A stretch of DNA of 8,617 bases from an uncultured Verrucomicrobiales bacterium (lineage in GTDB: Bacteria > Verrucomicrobiota > Verrucomicrobiae > Limisphaerales > CANJSG01): NCBI GenBank assembly GCA_946480965.1, contig CAMLMI010000189.1, forward strand, positions 1 to 8,617. Direction: 5' to 3'. A model generated the notes under the pieces. The model worked only from the letters and a program-made list of their open reading frames with translations, did not search any database and was not told the DNA's origin. Shown piece after piece: positions 1 to 6,377 of this stretch; position 1 is the first letter of the stretch, and the number at the start of each line of letters is the position of its first letter. The position numbers and the translations under genes are program-made.

Positions 1-1
1 C

Positions 2-193
2 AAGGGCTGGGCCACTGACGCCAAAGGCGACCTCAACAAGCAGCTCAAGGACGAGGTCGAAGGTGTGCTCCTGATCAACAGCCTCAAGGAGTTCAAGGAC
101 ACCATGCTCTCCCGCACGCTGCGCGACTGGTATATGAAGCAGCAGGAACTGCTGAAGCTCCTCCCGCCTAAGCCCGGCCAGCCCGGACGTTGA
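2..193 (+). CDS. C-terminal end of an unrecognised lysine-rich protein (partial)
   Basis: The reading frame is open from the left edge and ends at TGA 191-193, giving the last 63 residues of a protein whose start lies outside the window. The tail is charged and probably helical, with many Lys, Leu and Asp/Glu, an aromatic patch (RDWYMKQQELLKLL) and a Pro/Gly-rich end (PPKPGQPGR). I see no motif that assigns a family. A strong hairpin starts 15 bases after the stop, which supports a real gene end here. Codon use is GC-rich like the surrounding genes. The function is unknown. Confidence 0.65.
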   Translation, partial: KGWATDAKGDLNKQLKDEVEGVLLINSLKEFKDTMLSRTLRDWYMKQQELLKLLPPKPGQPGR

Positions 194-207
194 GCGAAGC
201 CCGTGCA

Positions 208-250
208 ACGGCCGCCGTGGACGCGCTCCACGGCGGCCGTCTTCGTTTTC
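208..250 (+). terminator. Probable intrinsic terminator of the leftmost gene
   Basis: A perfect 14-bp inverted repeat (arms 208-221, acggccgccgtgga, and 227-240) encloses a 5-base loop (cgcgc). It is followed by cttcgttttc, a broken T-rich stretch. It lies 15 bases after the TGA at 191-193. The stem is very GC-rich and stable, but the T tract is imperfect, so it could also be a plain transcript-stabilising hairpin. Confidence 0.7.
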
Positions 251-947
251 GGGCAAGAGCCAACGCAGGATGCACAACCGAGCCTCGGCAACGCCGACCT
301 ACCTTCGGCCGAAGAGCCTCTGCGGCCAGAGCGCCTGACTGTGAAGATGGGGCGGCAACTTTCTTTGGAGCGTTTGCTGTTGAGGACCTAGCAATGGCGG
401 CGTGGGTGAAAAACACGAAGCTGTCGGAGGGGTGACGACTGCAAAAGCGGACTATCACGATGGCGGCGCAGGTCCGGCCTTGCGGCTTAGTCGCGATGGC
501 CGGCCATGCCGACTGCCGGTGGTGCGGAGCACAAACCGTTTCGGGTCCGGGCGTCGCGGAGGCCGACCAATTCGTGCTCGGAGTTCATTGCTGGGATGGT
601 CTGACAGCGGACGTTGACGGCGTGCTGAAGACGCTCGCCGATATTTGGGACGTCCCGCGATTGGCGCAACCTGGCCAACTCGGCCTTGAGGGCGCTGATC
701 TCGACGGCGGGATTGCCGCACCGGGACATGGCGTCGCCGTCGTAGGGGGCCATTCCTCTCGGCCCGGGCAGCTTGATTCCCGGCTCGCCGGCGATCTGCA
801 ACTGTTCCTCCATTTCTCCGCAGCCGCTTTGCGCAGCACGGCATGGCAGCGTTTTGACTGCGGGGCAGACCCACCCATCTCCACCCGATACCGGAGATTC
901 ACGCTTCCTTCAAACCGCACAATCCGCTAAGTGCCTTGGCTTCCGGA
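241..947. other. About 700 bases with no intact gene
   Basis: No reading frame here has a credible start, family resemblance or RBS. Several open frames exist on both strands because the DNA is GC-rich, and they look like chance frames. Positions 303-314 form a 12-base palindrome (cttcggccgaag) of no clear meaning. The minus strand of roughly 455-909 resembles a decayed transposase and is listed separately. The last 40 bases before pgsA show no convincing promoter: no TTGACA-like and TATAAT-like pair at proper spacing, and no Shine-Dalgarno sequence. Confidence 0.6.
455..909 (-). pseudogene. Possible decayed IS3-family transposase (orfA and start of orfB)
   Basis: Reading the minus strand from about 909 downward, one frame contains EISALKAELARLRQSRDV (roughly 647-700), which resembles the leucine-zipper-like segment of IS3-type OrfA proteins (typically ELxxLRxERDILKKA). 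The neighbouring frame then continues ISASVFSTPS and stops, as the usual OrfA end (KKALSxFS) would after a frameshift. About 40 bases further on comes MNSEHELVGLRDA (from about 593), which resembles an OrfB start, and the frame soon breaks. Another frame gives SAWPAIATKPQGR and IVRFCSRHPSDS, loosely like OrfB's N-terminal region. No terminal inverted repeats or target duplication were found and most of orfB is absent. This rests on short motif resemblance across shifted frames; chance is a real alternative. Confidence 0.33.
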
Positions 948-1538
948 ATGAATCTGCCGAACAAACTGACCGTGTCCCGCTTCGTCCTGACGGCGGTGTT
1001 TCTCGTCGTGATGTTCTCCCGGGTTCCGTTCCATGAGACCATCTCGCTGGCGGTCTTCGTGGCCGCGAGCATCACGGACTATTTCGACGGCAAGATCGCC
1101 CGACAACGCCAGCTCATCACCAGCTTCGGCGCGCTGATGGACCCGTTGGCTGACAAGATACTCACCTGCTCGGCCTTCATTGCCTTTGTGGACCGCGACT
1201 GGTTCCCGGCTTGGATGGTCGTCGTCGTGGTGGCGCGTGAACTGGCGATCACCGGACTGCGAATGTTGGCCGCGTCCAAAAACGTCGTCATTGCCGCCGA
1301 GCGCTACGGCAAGCACAAGACCATCTCCCAGATCGTCTGCATCATCGCGGTGCTGGTCTTGGCCAGCTACCGGGAATGGGGCCAAGTCGGCGAAGCCGTG
1401 TTCGGCTTCAGCGTCGCGGGTCGACCCTGGATCGTGGCCTTCACCGAGGCGACAAAATGGGCGACCGTCGTCCTGACCGGCCTCTCCGGCTGGCTTTACC
1501 TGTGGCGCAACCGTCGGATCTACCTCAACGACATGTGA
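948..1538 (+). CDS. pgsA: CDP-diacylglycerol--glycerol-3-phosphate 3-phosphatidyltransferase (PGP synthase)
   Basis: This integral membrane enzyme joins CDP-diacylglycerol and sn-glycerol 3-phosphate to form phosphatidylglycerophosphate, the committed step to phosphatidylglycerol. The 196-aa product carries the complete CDP-alcohol phosphotransferase signature D44xxDGxxAR(x8)GxxxDxxxD69, with all four metal/substrate aspartates (D44, D47, D65, D69). It also has the PgsA-typical ARELAITGLR segment (97-105) followed by AERYGKHKT (117-125). Several hydrophobic segments (about 12-24, 32-43, 87-97, 128-140, 171-186) fit a six-helix membrane protein. The ATG at 948 is chosen because MNLPNKLTVSRF matches the family N-terminus; an in-frame TTG at 936 would add only four residues. 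No clear Shine-Dalgarno is seen. Its stop overlaps the start of pgpA, so the next enzyme of the pathway is translationally coupled. Confidence 0.96.
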   Translation: MNLPNKLTVSRFVLTAVFLVVMFSRVPFHETISLAVFVAASITDYFDGKIARQRQLITSFGALMDPLADKILTCSAFIAFVDRDWFPAWMVVVVVARELAITGLRMLAASKNVVIAAERYGKHKTISQIVCIIAVLVLASYREWGQVGEAVFGFSVAGRPWIVAFTEATKWATVVLTGLSGWLYLWRNRRIYLNDM

Positions 1539-2044
1539 ACCGGCTGATCCTGTTCGTCGCCGAAGGATTCGGGACCGGCCGCTTTCCCAAGGCACCGGGC
1601 ACGGCGGGAACGCTCGTTGGAATCGCCTGGCTGGCCGCGCTTTTGGCCACCGGCTCATGGACCGGATTTTGGTTGGGAACACTGGCGGGCATCGGAGCCT
1701 CCGTCTGGCTATGCGACCGCGCGGAGCGGCTCCTCGGGCGTCACGACCCCGGCTCTGTCGTCATCGACGAAATTACTGCCCTGCCCCTGACCTATGCCGG
1801 ATGGCTGCTGGCAGAACGATTCACCTCCTCTGCCCCGTTCCCCTCGATCACGGCGACATTCCAGTGGAAAAATCTGGGATGGATCTTCGCCGGTTTTCTG
1901 CTCTTCCGTTTGTTCGACATCTGGAAACCTTGGCCCATTCGCCAAACCCAAGCGTTGCCTGGAGGCTGGGGAGTCACGGCCGACGACGTGGTGGCAGGTC
2001 TGATCGGGGGGCTTTGCCTCGCTTTGGCCGTCCTCGCGCTGTGA
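1535..2044 (+). CDS. pgpA: Phosphatidylglycerophosphatase A
   Basis: PgpA removes the phosphate from phosphatidylglycerophosphate to give phosphatidylglycerol, the reaction directly after PgsA. The 169-aa product shows the family blocks in order: GFGTGRFPKAPGTAGTL (11-27), IDE (77-79) and FRLFDIWKPWPI (124-135), then PGGWGVTADD (143-152). Hydrophobic segments lie at about 30-58, 80-93, 115-126 and 152-168, consistent with a small membrane enzyme. The frame is open much further upstream inside pgsA, so the start must be chosen. GTG at 1535 overlaps the pgsA stop as GTGA, giving the 4-base overlap typical of coupled genes and the expected N-terminus. After IDE, where most PgpA proteins read VVGQW or similar, this one has ITALPLTY; I take this as lineage variation, since the acidic pair D78/E79 is kept. 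Confidence 0.94.
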   Translation: MNRLILFVAEGFGTGRFPKAPGTAGTLVGIAWLAALLATGSWTGFWLGTLAGIGASVWLCDRAERLLGRHDPGSVVIDEITALPLTYAGWLLAERFTSSAPFPSITATFQWKNLGWIFAGFLLFRLFDIWKPWPIRQTQALPGGWGVTADDVVAGLIGGLCLALAVLAL

Positions 2045-2097
2045 AAAATGGAGCCCCGCACTGGCCAAAAGAGTGACGTGCGTCGATGAGCACAGCA

Positions 2098-2126
2098 TTG
2101 ACCCGGCCACTAAGCGTGCATTTTAT
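2098..2126 (+). promoter_or_regulatory. Predicted sigma70-type promoter for the pseudopilin gene
   Basis: TTGACC (2098-2103, five of six matches to the -35 consensus) is followed after exactly 17 bases by TTTTAT (2121-2126, four of six matches to -10). Transcription would start near 2133, leaving a leader of about 16 bases before the ATG at 2149. This also argues against the upstream in-frame ATG at 2086, which would lie before the transcript start. Prediction from consensus only. Confidence 0.45.
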
Positions 2127-2148
2127 TCTCACCAGTCCCTGCAACACC

Positions 2149-2967
<819 letters not shown>

Positions 2968-2990
2968 GAGCTTTCAAGCTCCCCCGTTCA

Positions 2991-3024
2991 AAGGCGGCTT
3001 CCTATCATGGAAGCCGCCTTTTTT
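2991..3024 (+). terminator. Rho-independent terminator after the pseudopilin gene
   Basis: A perfect 12-bp stem (aaggcggcttcc 2991-3002, complement 3009-3020) with a 6-base loop (tatcat) runs straight into six T residues (3019-3024). It begins 23 bases after the TGA at 2965-2967. On the opposite strand the T run is only three bases, so it should act mainly on the plus strand, although the convergent eboB transcript would also meet this hairpin about 150 bases after its stop. Confidence 0.92.
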
Positions 3025-3170
3025 CCTCACAGTTGGTAGTTCTTCGATGAAATTTTACCGGCAGGTTGTAGTCAATGGTGACTAGGAACCGGATTCGTCA
3101 AAGCCCAGCCTCACTACCAAGGCAGACAACGTCAGTCGTTAGTTGTCCTTCAGAGCTTCGGCGAAACCAG

Positions 3171-3968
3171 CTACCTGAACTTCGGACACTGGCTCAGGAA
3201 CCGGATCGGATTCTGGTAGATCACCCGGTCGATGGCCTCAGCGCTCCAGCCGCGTCGCCGCATCTCCAGCGCGGTTCTGGGAATGGCCAACGGCACGCTT
3301 TCGCCCCAATCACAGGCGGAGTTCATCCACAGTCGTTCCGAGCCGTGATGGTCCAGAATATCGATGGCCCGGGCCGGAGTGCATTTGCTGATCGGGTAGA
3401 GCGTCATCCCGGCCCAATGGCCGCGATCCAGCACCGCGCGCACGGTGTGCTCCTCCACATGGTCGATCAGCACCCGTTCGGGTTTGATGCGTGAATCCGC
3501 TTTGAGCACGTCGAGGATGAGGCGGGTTCCCTTGAGCTTGTCCTCCAAGTGCGGCGTGTGGACGAGGATCAGCTGGTCGTACTTCGCCGCGAGATCCACG
3601 TGCATTTCCAGCACCTTGAGCTCGTTGCGGGAATTCTTGTTCAGCCCGATCTCGCCGATCCCCAGCACGGTCGGCTTGTCCAACAAAGACGGGATGAGCG
3701 CGATCACATCCTCCGCGAGTTTCACGTCCTCGGACTCCTTGGGGTTGATGCAGAGCCAGCAATAATGCGGCAGTCCGTATTTGGCGGCACGGGCCGGCTC
3801 GTATTCGGTCAACTGCCGGAAGTAGTCGCGGAAGCCGTCCACCGACGAGCGATCATAGCCGGCCCAAAACGCGGGCTCGCAGACGGCGGCGCAACCGGCG
3901 GTGACCATGTCGAGGTAGTCGTCCGTCGTGCGGCTGACCATGTGGCCGTGGGGTTCGATATAGCGCAT
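3171..3968 (-). CDS. eboB: EboB-type TatD-family metal-dependent hydrolase
   Basis: This 265-aa protein belongs to the TatD-like amidohydrolase (TIM-barrel) superfamily. Candidate metal ligands are visible in order: H7 and H9 (EPHGH), E106 (GIGEIGLN), H137 (VHTPH), H170 (LIDH) and D220 (ACDWG). The opening [18 protein letters not shown], the EPAFWAG segment (31-37), and the [22 protein letters not shown] (171-192) and [17 protein letters not shown] (217-233) stretches match the EboB subgroup rather than TatD DNases. EboB belongs to the ebo cluster, linked in cyanobacteria to moving scytonemin precursors to the periplasm and found in many bacteria and some algae; the exact substrate of EboB is not known. 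It is the last gene of the minus-strand operon, 8 bases after the Mrr-like gene. No eboA, eboC, eboD, eboE or eboF is present in the window. It ends with TAG and is convergent with the pseudopilin gene. Confidence 0.88.
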   Translation of the reverse strand: MRYIEPHGHMVSRTTDDYLDMVTAGCAAVCEPAFWAGYDRSSVDGFRDYFRQLTEYEPARAAKYGLPHYCWLCINPKESEDVKLAEDVIALIPSLLDKPTVLGIGEIGLNKNSRNELKVLEMHVDLAAKYDQLILVHTPHLEDKLKGTRLILDVLKADSRIKPERVLIDHVEEHTVRAVLDRGHWAGMTLYPISKCTPARAIDILDHHGSERLWMNSACDWGESVPLAIPRTALEMRRRGWSAEAIDRVIYQNPIRFLSQCPKFR

Positions 3969-3976
3969 GGGGTAGA

Positions 3977-4984
3977 TCAGGTGGGCCAGTAAACGCGGAC
4001 GAGGTTGATCAAGGCGCGTCCTTCGGCGTCGAAGCGGTCGTAGTTCTCGATCAGAAGTTCAGTCAAGTCGTCCAAGTCGATCAATGTGACCGGGAACTGC
4101 GCGCGGTCCGCCTCGTATCTCGCCTCCTTGCTGAAACCGCCGGAACTCACATACAGGCCACGGTCCCCGCCCCGCAGGCCGCCGATGAACTTCCGCAGGT
4201 CTTGGGAGCCCATCTGCGTGTGCTTGCGGTGCTTCACCTCGACCTTGATTCGCGGCTCCATCAGCCCGAGTCCATCCGGCGAGGCCAGGACATCGACGCC
4301 GCGATCCGAGCCTGGGGGCGACACCTTGGTCTTGAAGCCCATCGCGCGCAGCACGGCGGCGACCAATTCGGGCAGATCCCGGTCGGAGAGAGCCGCGATC
4401 CGGTCTTTGATCAACTCGACGCTCTTCTCCTTGGTCTCATCTTTGATGAGGTCCAGCTCCTCCTTCTCCACCCGTTCAGCGACGTCGCTGGGGATGCTCG
4501 GCGACTCGGACACATCCGGCGAACTTGCCAAATCTTTCTGAACATCCTCGTTGACCCAGAACAAGGTCAGCGTGCTCCCGAGCGAATTCCTTGAGGAGGG
4601 TTTCAGCGCGTCGCGGCTGATCTTCTTGGTCCAATTCACCGAGCGTTCGTGGGGATACTCCTCGTTCAACGCCGGACGAAACCGGTAGGCCGAGGTGACA
4701 TGCCCATACAGGTATTCGCGCCGGGACTTGTCGTAGGTGACGATTTTGTCGCCTTGCCGAATCTCTCGGCTGAACTTCCATAACATCGCGACCGCGTTGG
4801 CGATCTTGGCGTCCAGTTGATCCGGATAGAGCTCCGCATAGCGCCGCTTCAAGGCGTCCTTGTCGGCGTAGCCAATCAGATCGCCCAATTCGGCCCACCC
4901 GATAAGCACACGCCCTTCCGCGAACAGTTCAATGAGGCGGTTGCCGCCGCCTGCCCGCACCATCCAGCAGTCATTGGAGTCCAT
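3977..4984 (-). CDS. Predicted modification-dependent restriction endonuclease: EVE/PUA-like N-terminal domain plus Mrr nuclease domain
   Basis: The 335-aa protein has two parts. Residues 1-145 begin [16 protein letters not shown] and IGWAELGDL (28-36), and end with [12 protein letters not shown] (133-144). This is the conserved frame of an N-terminal domain found on many Mrr-type enzymes that resembles EVE/PUA-like readers of modified bases. A charged linker (about 146-200, rich in Glu/Lys/Ser) leads to an Mrr_cat-type PD-(D/E)XK nuclease (about 200-315). Its likely catalytic set is E207 (helix [14 protein letters not shown]), D231 (RGVDVLA), then E249-V-K251 (KVEVK), with Q261 and the GGLRGG...[11 protein letters not shown] block (268-288) following as in Mrr. 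All catalytic residues are present. Such proteins act as stand-alone type IV restriction enzymes that cut DNA carrying foreign modified bases; the modification recognised here cannot be told. It sits 7 bases after the 56-aa gene and 8 bases before eboB, so it is almost surely co-transcribed with both. Confidence 0.9.
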   Translation of the reverse strand: MDSNDCWMVRAGGGNRLIELFAEGRVLIGWAELGDLIGYADKDALKRRYAELYPDQLDAKIANAVAMLWKFSREIRQGDKIVTYDKSRREYLYGHVTSAYRFRPALNEEYPHERSVNWTKKISRDALKPSSRNSLGSTLTLFWVNEDVQKDLASSPDVSESPSIPSDVAERVEKEELDLIKDETKEKSVELIKDRIAALSDRDLPELVAAVLRAMGFKTKVSPPGSDRGVDVLASPDGLGLMEPRIKVEVKHRKHTQMGSQDLRKFIGGLRGGDRGLYVSSGGFSKEARYEADRAQFPVTLIDLDDLTELLIENYDRFDAEGRALINLVRVYWPT

Positions 4985-4991
4985 GATTGAT

Positions 4992-5162
4992 CTACTTGGA
5001 TTGCATCCGTCGCATCGTGGCCACCGCCACGCCGCGTTCCATGATCACGACCGCGCCGAGCCGGTCGATCGACACGGCGATTTTACCGAACTGACGGCGA
5101 GGCTGGGTCAGGCCGACCAAAGGCAATCCGTCGGATGATCGCGGGTTCTTTTTCATGTTCAT
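4992..5162 (-). CDS. Small basic protein of unknown function (56 aa)
   Basis: The ATG at 5162-5160 overlaps the TGA of the preceding 87-aa gene (ATGA), and the TAG at 4994-4992 lies 7 bases before the Mrr-like gene. This stop-start coupling is the main evidence for a real gene, together with GC-rich third positions. The product is basic, begins MNMKKNPRSSDGLPL, and has a C-terminal half that could form strands (KIAVSIDRLGAVVIMERGVAVA, about 27-48). There is no signal peptide and no membrane segment. The second Met (MKK...) is an equally possible start. I do not recognise the family. Its position directly before a restriction enzyme makes a regulator, inhibitor or accessory subunit thinkable, but nothing in the sequence shows this. 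The frame is also open upstream through the 87-aa gene, which is chance. Confidence 0.55.
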   Translation of the reverse strand: MNMKKNPRSSDGLPLVGLTQPRRQFGKIAVSIDRLGAVVIMERGVAVATMRRMQSK

Positions 5163-5422
5163 TGTCCCGGCCACGCGCCCACCGCGCCTTTGCCGGGGGC
5201 CTTGGCGATAGGCTCCGCCGTCGGATCGCTGAAGGCCAGCAGAACAGCCTCGGCCCGCTTGGGTTCGCCGTCGGCCAAGTGCTTCATCGCGTCGCGGAAC
5301 GCGGTCAGACGGAAGTCCGCATCGCCCGTGCCCCGGTCCACGCGGTCGAGGAACGCGGCCAGTTCGATGAGCTTGCAGCGGGCGTCCATGAAATACAGGT
5401 CGAGCACTTGCTGGCGGGTCAT
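5159..5422 (-). CDS. Small conserved-looking protein of unknown function (87 aa), first gene of the minus-strand operon
   Basis: The ORF opens with ATG and encodes 87 residues with the composition of a soluble globular protein. The first half is probably helical (QQVLDLYFMDARCKLIELAA, then FLDRVDR and DFRLTAFRDAMKHL). The end is distinctive: AEAVLLAFSDPTAEPI (58-72) followed by an AKAPGKGAVGAWPG tail (73-86), a sort of patterned ending typical of a conserved family. No signal peptide is seen, and a single Cys is at 16. I do not recognise a named domain. It is the first gene of the operon and overlaps the 56-aa gene by 4 bases. A link with the EboB-type hydrolase at the other end is possible, since this type of protein would fit as a small partner of a TatD-like enzyme, but that is speculation. 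No Shine-Dalgarno is visible before the ATG. Confidence 0.75.
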   Translation of the reverse strand: MTRQQVLDLYFMDARCKLIELAAFLDRVDRGTGDADFRLTAFRDAMKHLADGEPKRAEAVLLAFSDPTAEPIAKAPGKGAVGAWPGQ

Positions 5423-5557
5423 AACGATGCGCGAAACTAGGCCGCACCCGTCGTTTCGGCAATCCCGCCTTCCGCGACGAGCAGATCCCGTTCAGAAAAA
5501 TTGAGTGCGCAGCCCCGGTTCATGGTCTATTCGTGAGTTCAACAACTGAAGACCGAC
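5423..5557. promoter_or_regulatory. Divergent intergenic region between the Mrr/eboB operon and the metal-efflux locus
   Basis: These 135 bases must hold the promoters for two divergent transcription units. Plus strand: TTGAGT (5501-5506) with TCTATT (5526-5531), 19-base spacing, about 27 bases before the ATG at 5558. Minus strand: TTGCCG (5462-5457) with TAGTTT (5439-5434), 17-base spacing, which would leave an almost leaderless transcript for the start at 5422. Both are weak consensus matches. I see no clear dyad of the CueR/MerR type with 19-20 base spacing and no CopY- or CsoR-like palindrome. Confidence 0.4.
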
Positions 5558-5836
5558 ATGAAAAAGCTCCTCCTCCCATTGCTCGCGGTCGCCGTGATCT
5601 TCGGCGTCGCTTCCGCCCCTGCCGAAGACGCCAAGGGCAAGGACAAGAAGCCCAAGCCCTACCCGCTCAAGACCTGCATCGTGGCCGACGAGGAGCTGGG
5701 CAGCATGGGAAAGCCGTTCGTCTTCGTCCACGAGGGCCAGGAGATCAAGATGTGCTGCAAGTCCTGCAAGAAGGACTTCGACAAGGATCCCAAGAAATTC
5801 CTCAAGAAATTGGAGAAGGACGACAAAAAGAAGTAA
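5558..5836 (+). CDS. Small exported TRASH/YHS-like metal-binding protein
   Basis: This 92-aa protein starts with a clear Sec signal peptide (MKKLLLPLLAVAVIFGVASA, cut near residue 20-22), followed by a Lys-rich spacer. A compact domain follows with C40 (KTCIVADEELGSMGKP) and, after an FVFVHEGQEIKM strand region, C66-C67-x2-C70 (MCCKSCKKDF). The spacing of one Cys, about 25 residues, then CCxxC, with DFDKDPKKFLKKL after it, matches the exported TRASH/YHS-like heavy-metal proteins common in Verrucomicrobiota and Planctomycetota near CusCBA genes. It probably binds a soft metal ion such as Cu(I) or Ag(I) in the periplasm, perhaps as a metallochaperone or sensor for the pump encoded downstream; the metal is inferred. 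It is the first gene of the plus-strand locus, and the next start lies 33 bases after its stop. Confidence 0.82.
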   Translation: MKKLLLPLLAVAVIFGVASAPAEDAKGKDKKPKPYPLKTCIVADEELGSMGKPFVFVHEGQEIKMCCKSCKKDFDKDPKKFLKKLEKDDKKK

Positions 5837-5869
5837 GTCTTCCGCGTATCGTCCGTTAATTTGAATGCC

Positions 5870-6229
5870 ATGAAACACGTCGTCGCCCTTGCCCTCAGCT
5901 TTATGCTGTTGCTGGTCGGCGTCGTGTCTCCGTGCGGAGCGATGGCTGGCGGCTCATCCGAGTCGGCGGCCTGCTCCATGAGCGATGAAGCGGGCTGCTC
6001 CCACTGCGCCTGCTGCATCACCCCGGCCAATGGCGGCGACCAGGCCACGGTTCCGGCGTCCGTTCCATCGCCTGACCATTCCGGCCGCTCCCTCCTGGCC
6101 CCTCCGCCACTCACGCTGGTTCTGACCGTGGCGCTGGATGCCCGCCAGGAATCCGTTCCCCTTCCCGTTTCCCCTTCGTCCGTCGGTTCCGTGCCGCTCT
6201 ACCAGCGGCACTGCCTCCTCCTCATTTGA
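5870..6229 (+). CDS. Small exported cysteine-rich protein of the metal-efflux locus
   Basis: The 119-aa product has a hydrophobic signal sequence (MKHVVALALSFMLLLVGVVS) with a likely cut after AMA (about residue 26), then a Cys-rich stretch: C35 and C43-SH-C46-A-C48-C49. The middle is Pro/Ser-rich with a second moderately hydrophobic run (PPPLTLVLTVALD, 78-90), and the protein ends PLYQRHCLLLI with a last Cys at 115. The ATG at 5870 is chosen over an in-frame TTG at 5861 because it begins the signal peptide directly. C22 does not form a standard lipobox (VSPC), so a lipoprotein is unlikely. Proteins of this build (signal sequence, Cys/His cluster, short RHC-like end) are often found just before TolC/CusC genes in PVC bacteria and have no assigned function. 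A periplasmic metal-binding role is inferred from the cysteine cluster and its place between a metal-binding protein and the efflux genes. Confidence 0.75.
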   Translation: MKHVVALALSFMLLLVGVVSPCGAMAGGSSESAACSMSDEAGCSHCACCITPANGGDQATVPASVPSPDHSGRSLLAPPPLTLVLTVALDARQESVPLPVSPSSVGSVPLYQRHCLLLI

Positions 6230-6377
6230 GAACAGCCGTGCGCGCCTGAAGTGTGCCCAGCCATCGTGCTGGAAAGCTTCTCGTCCGCGCCAAGTCCGGA
6301 TTCTTCCCACCAGATTCCCGGGAGAATCGTGTCCATCGACTTGATCCGTGCCGGACCATTTCCGGCCGACTGTTCCC
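6230..6377 (+). other. 148-base gap before the CusC-like gene
   Basis: No gene is seen here. There is no stem with a T tract, so no terminator for the preceding gene, and readthrough into cusC is possible. A short inverted repeat gattc/gaatc (6311-6326, around ccggga) is too small to interpret. The gap is long for an operon and may hold a leader or a secondary promoter, but I found no convincing -35/-10 pair. Confidence 0.4.

Noticed and set aside
303..314. 12-base palindrome cttcggccgaag
   Set aside because: Isolated, no partner copies or nearby gene signals; expected by chance in GC-rich DNA.
460..930. A 156-codon plus-strand frame in the gap before pgsA
   Set aside because: No family resemblance and no RBS, and its antisense strand shows transposase-like segments. 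Composition is that of an antisense shadow.
927..1682. A 251-codon minus-strand frame opposite pgsA and pgpA
   Set aside because: It is a shadow of two firmly identified genes, with low-complexity His/Asp/Gly-rich composition typical of antisense frames.
3125..3147. Short inverted repeat gacaac/gttgtc between the convergent genes
   Set aside because: Only 6 bp with an 11-base loop and no T tract on either strand, so not called a terminator for the eboB operon.
4992..5462. Reading the 56-aa gene as a longer 156-aa protein starting at 5462
   Set aside because: The N-terminal hundred residues would be an Arg/Pro/Gly-rich shadow of the 87-aa gene. The ATGA overlap start at 5162 fits operon structure better.
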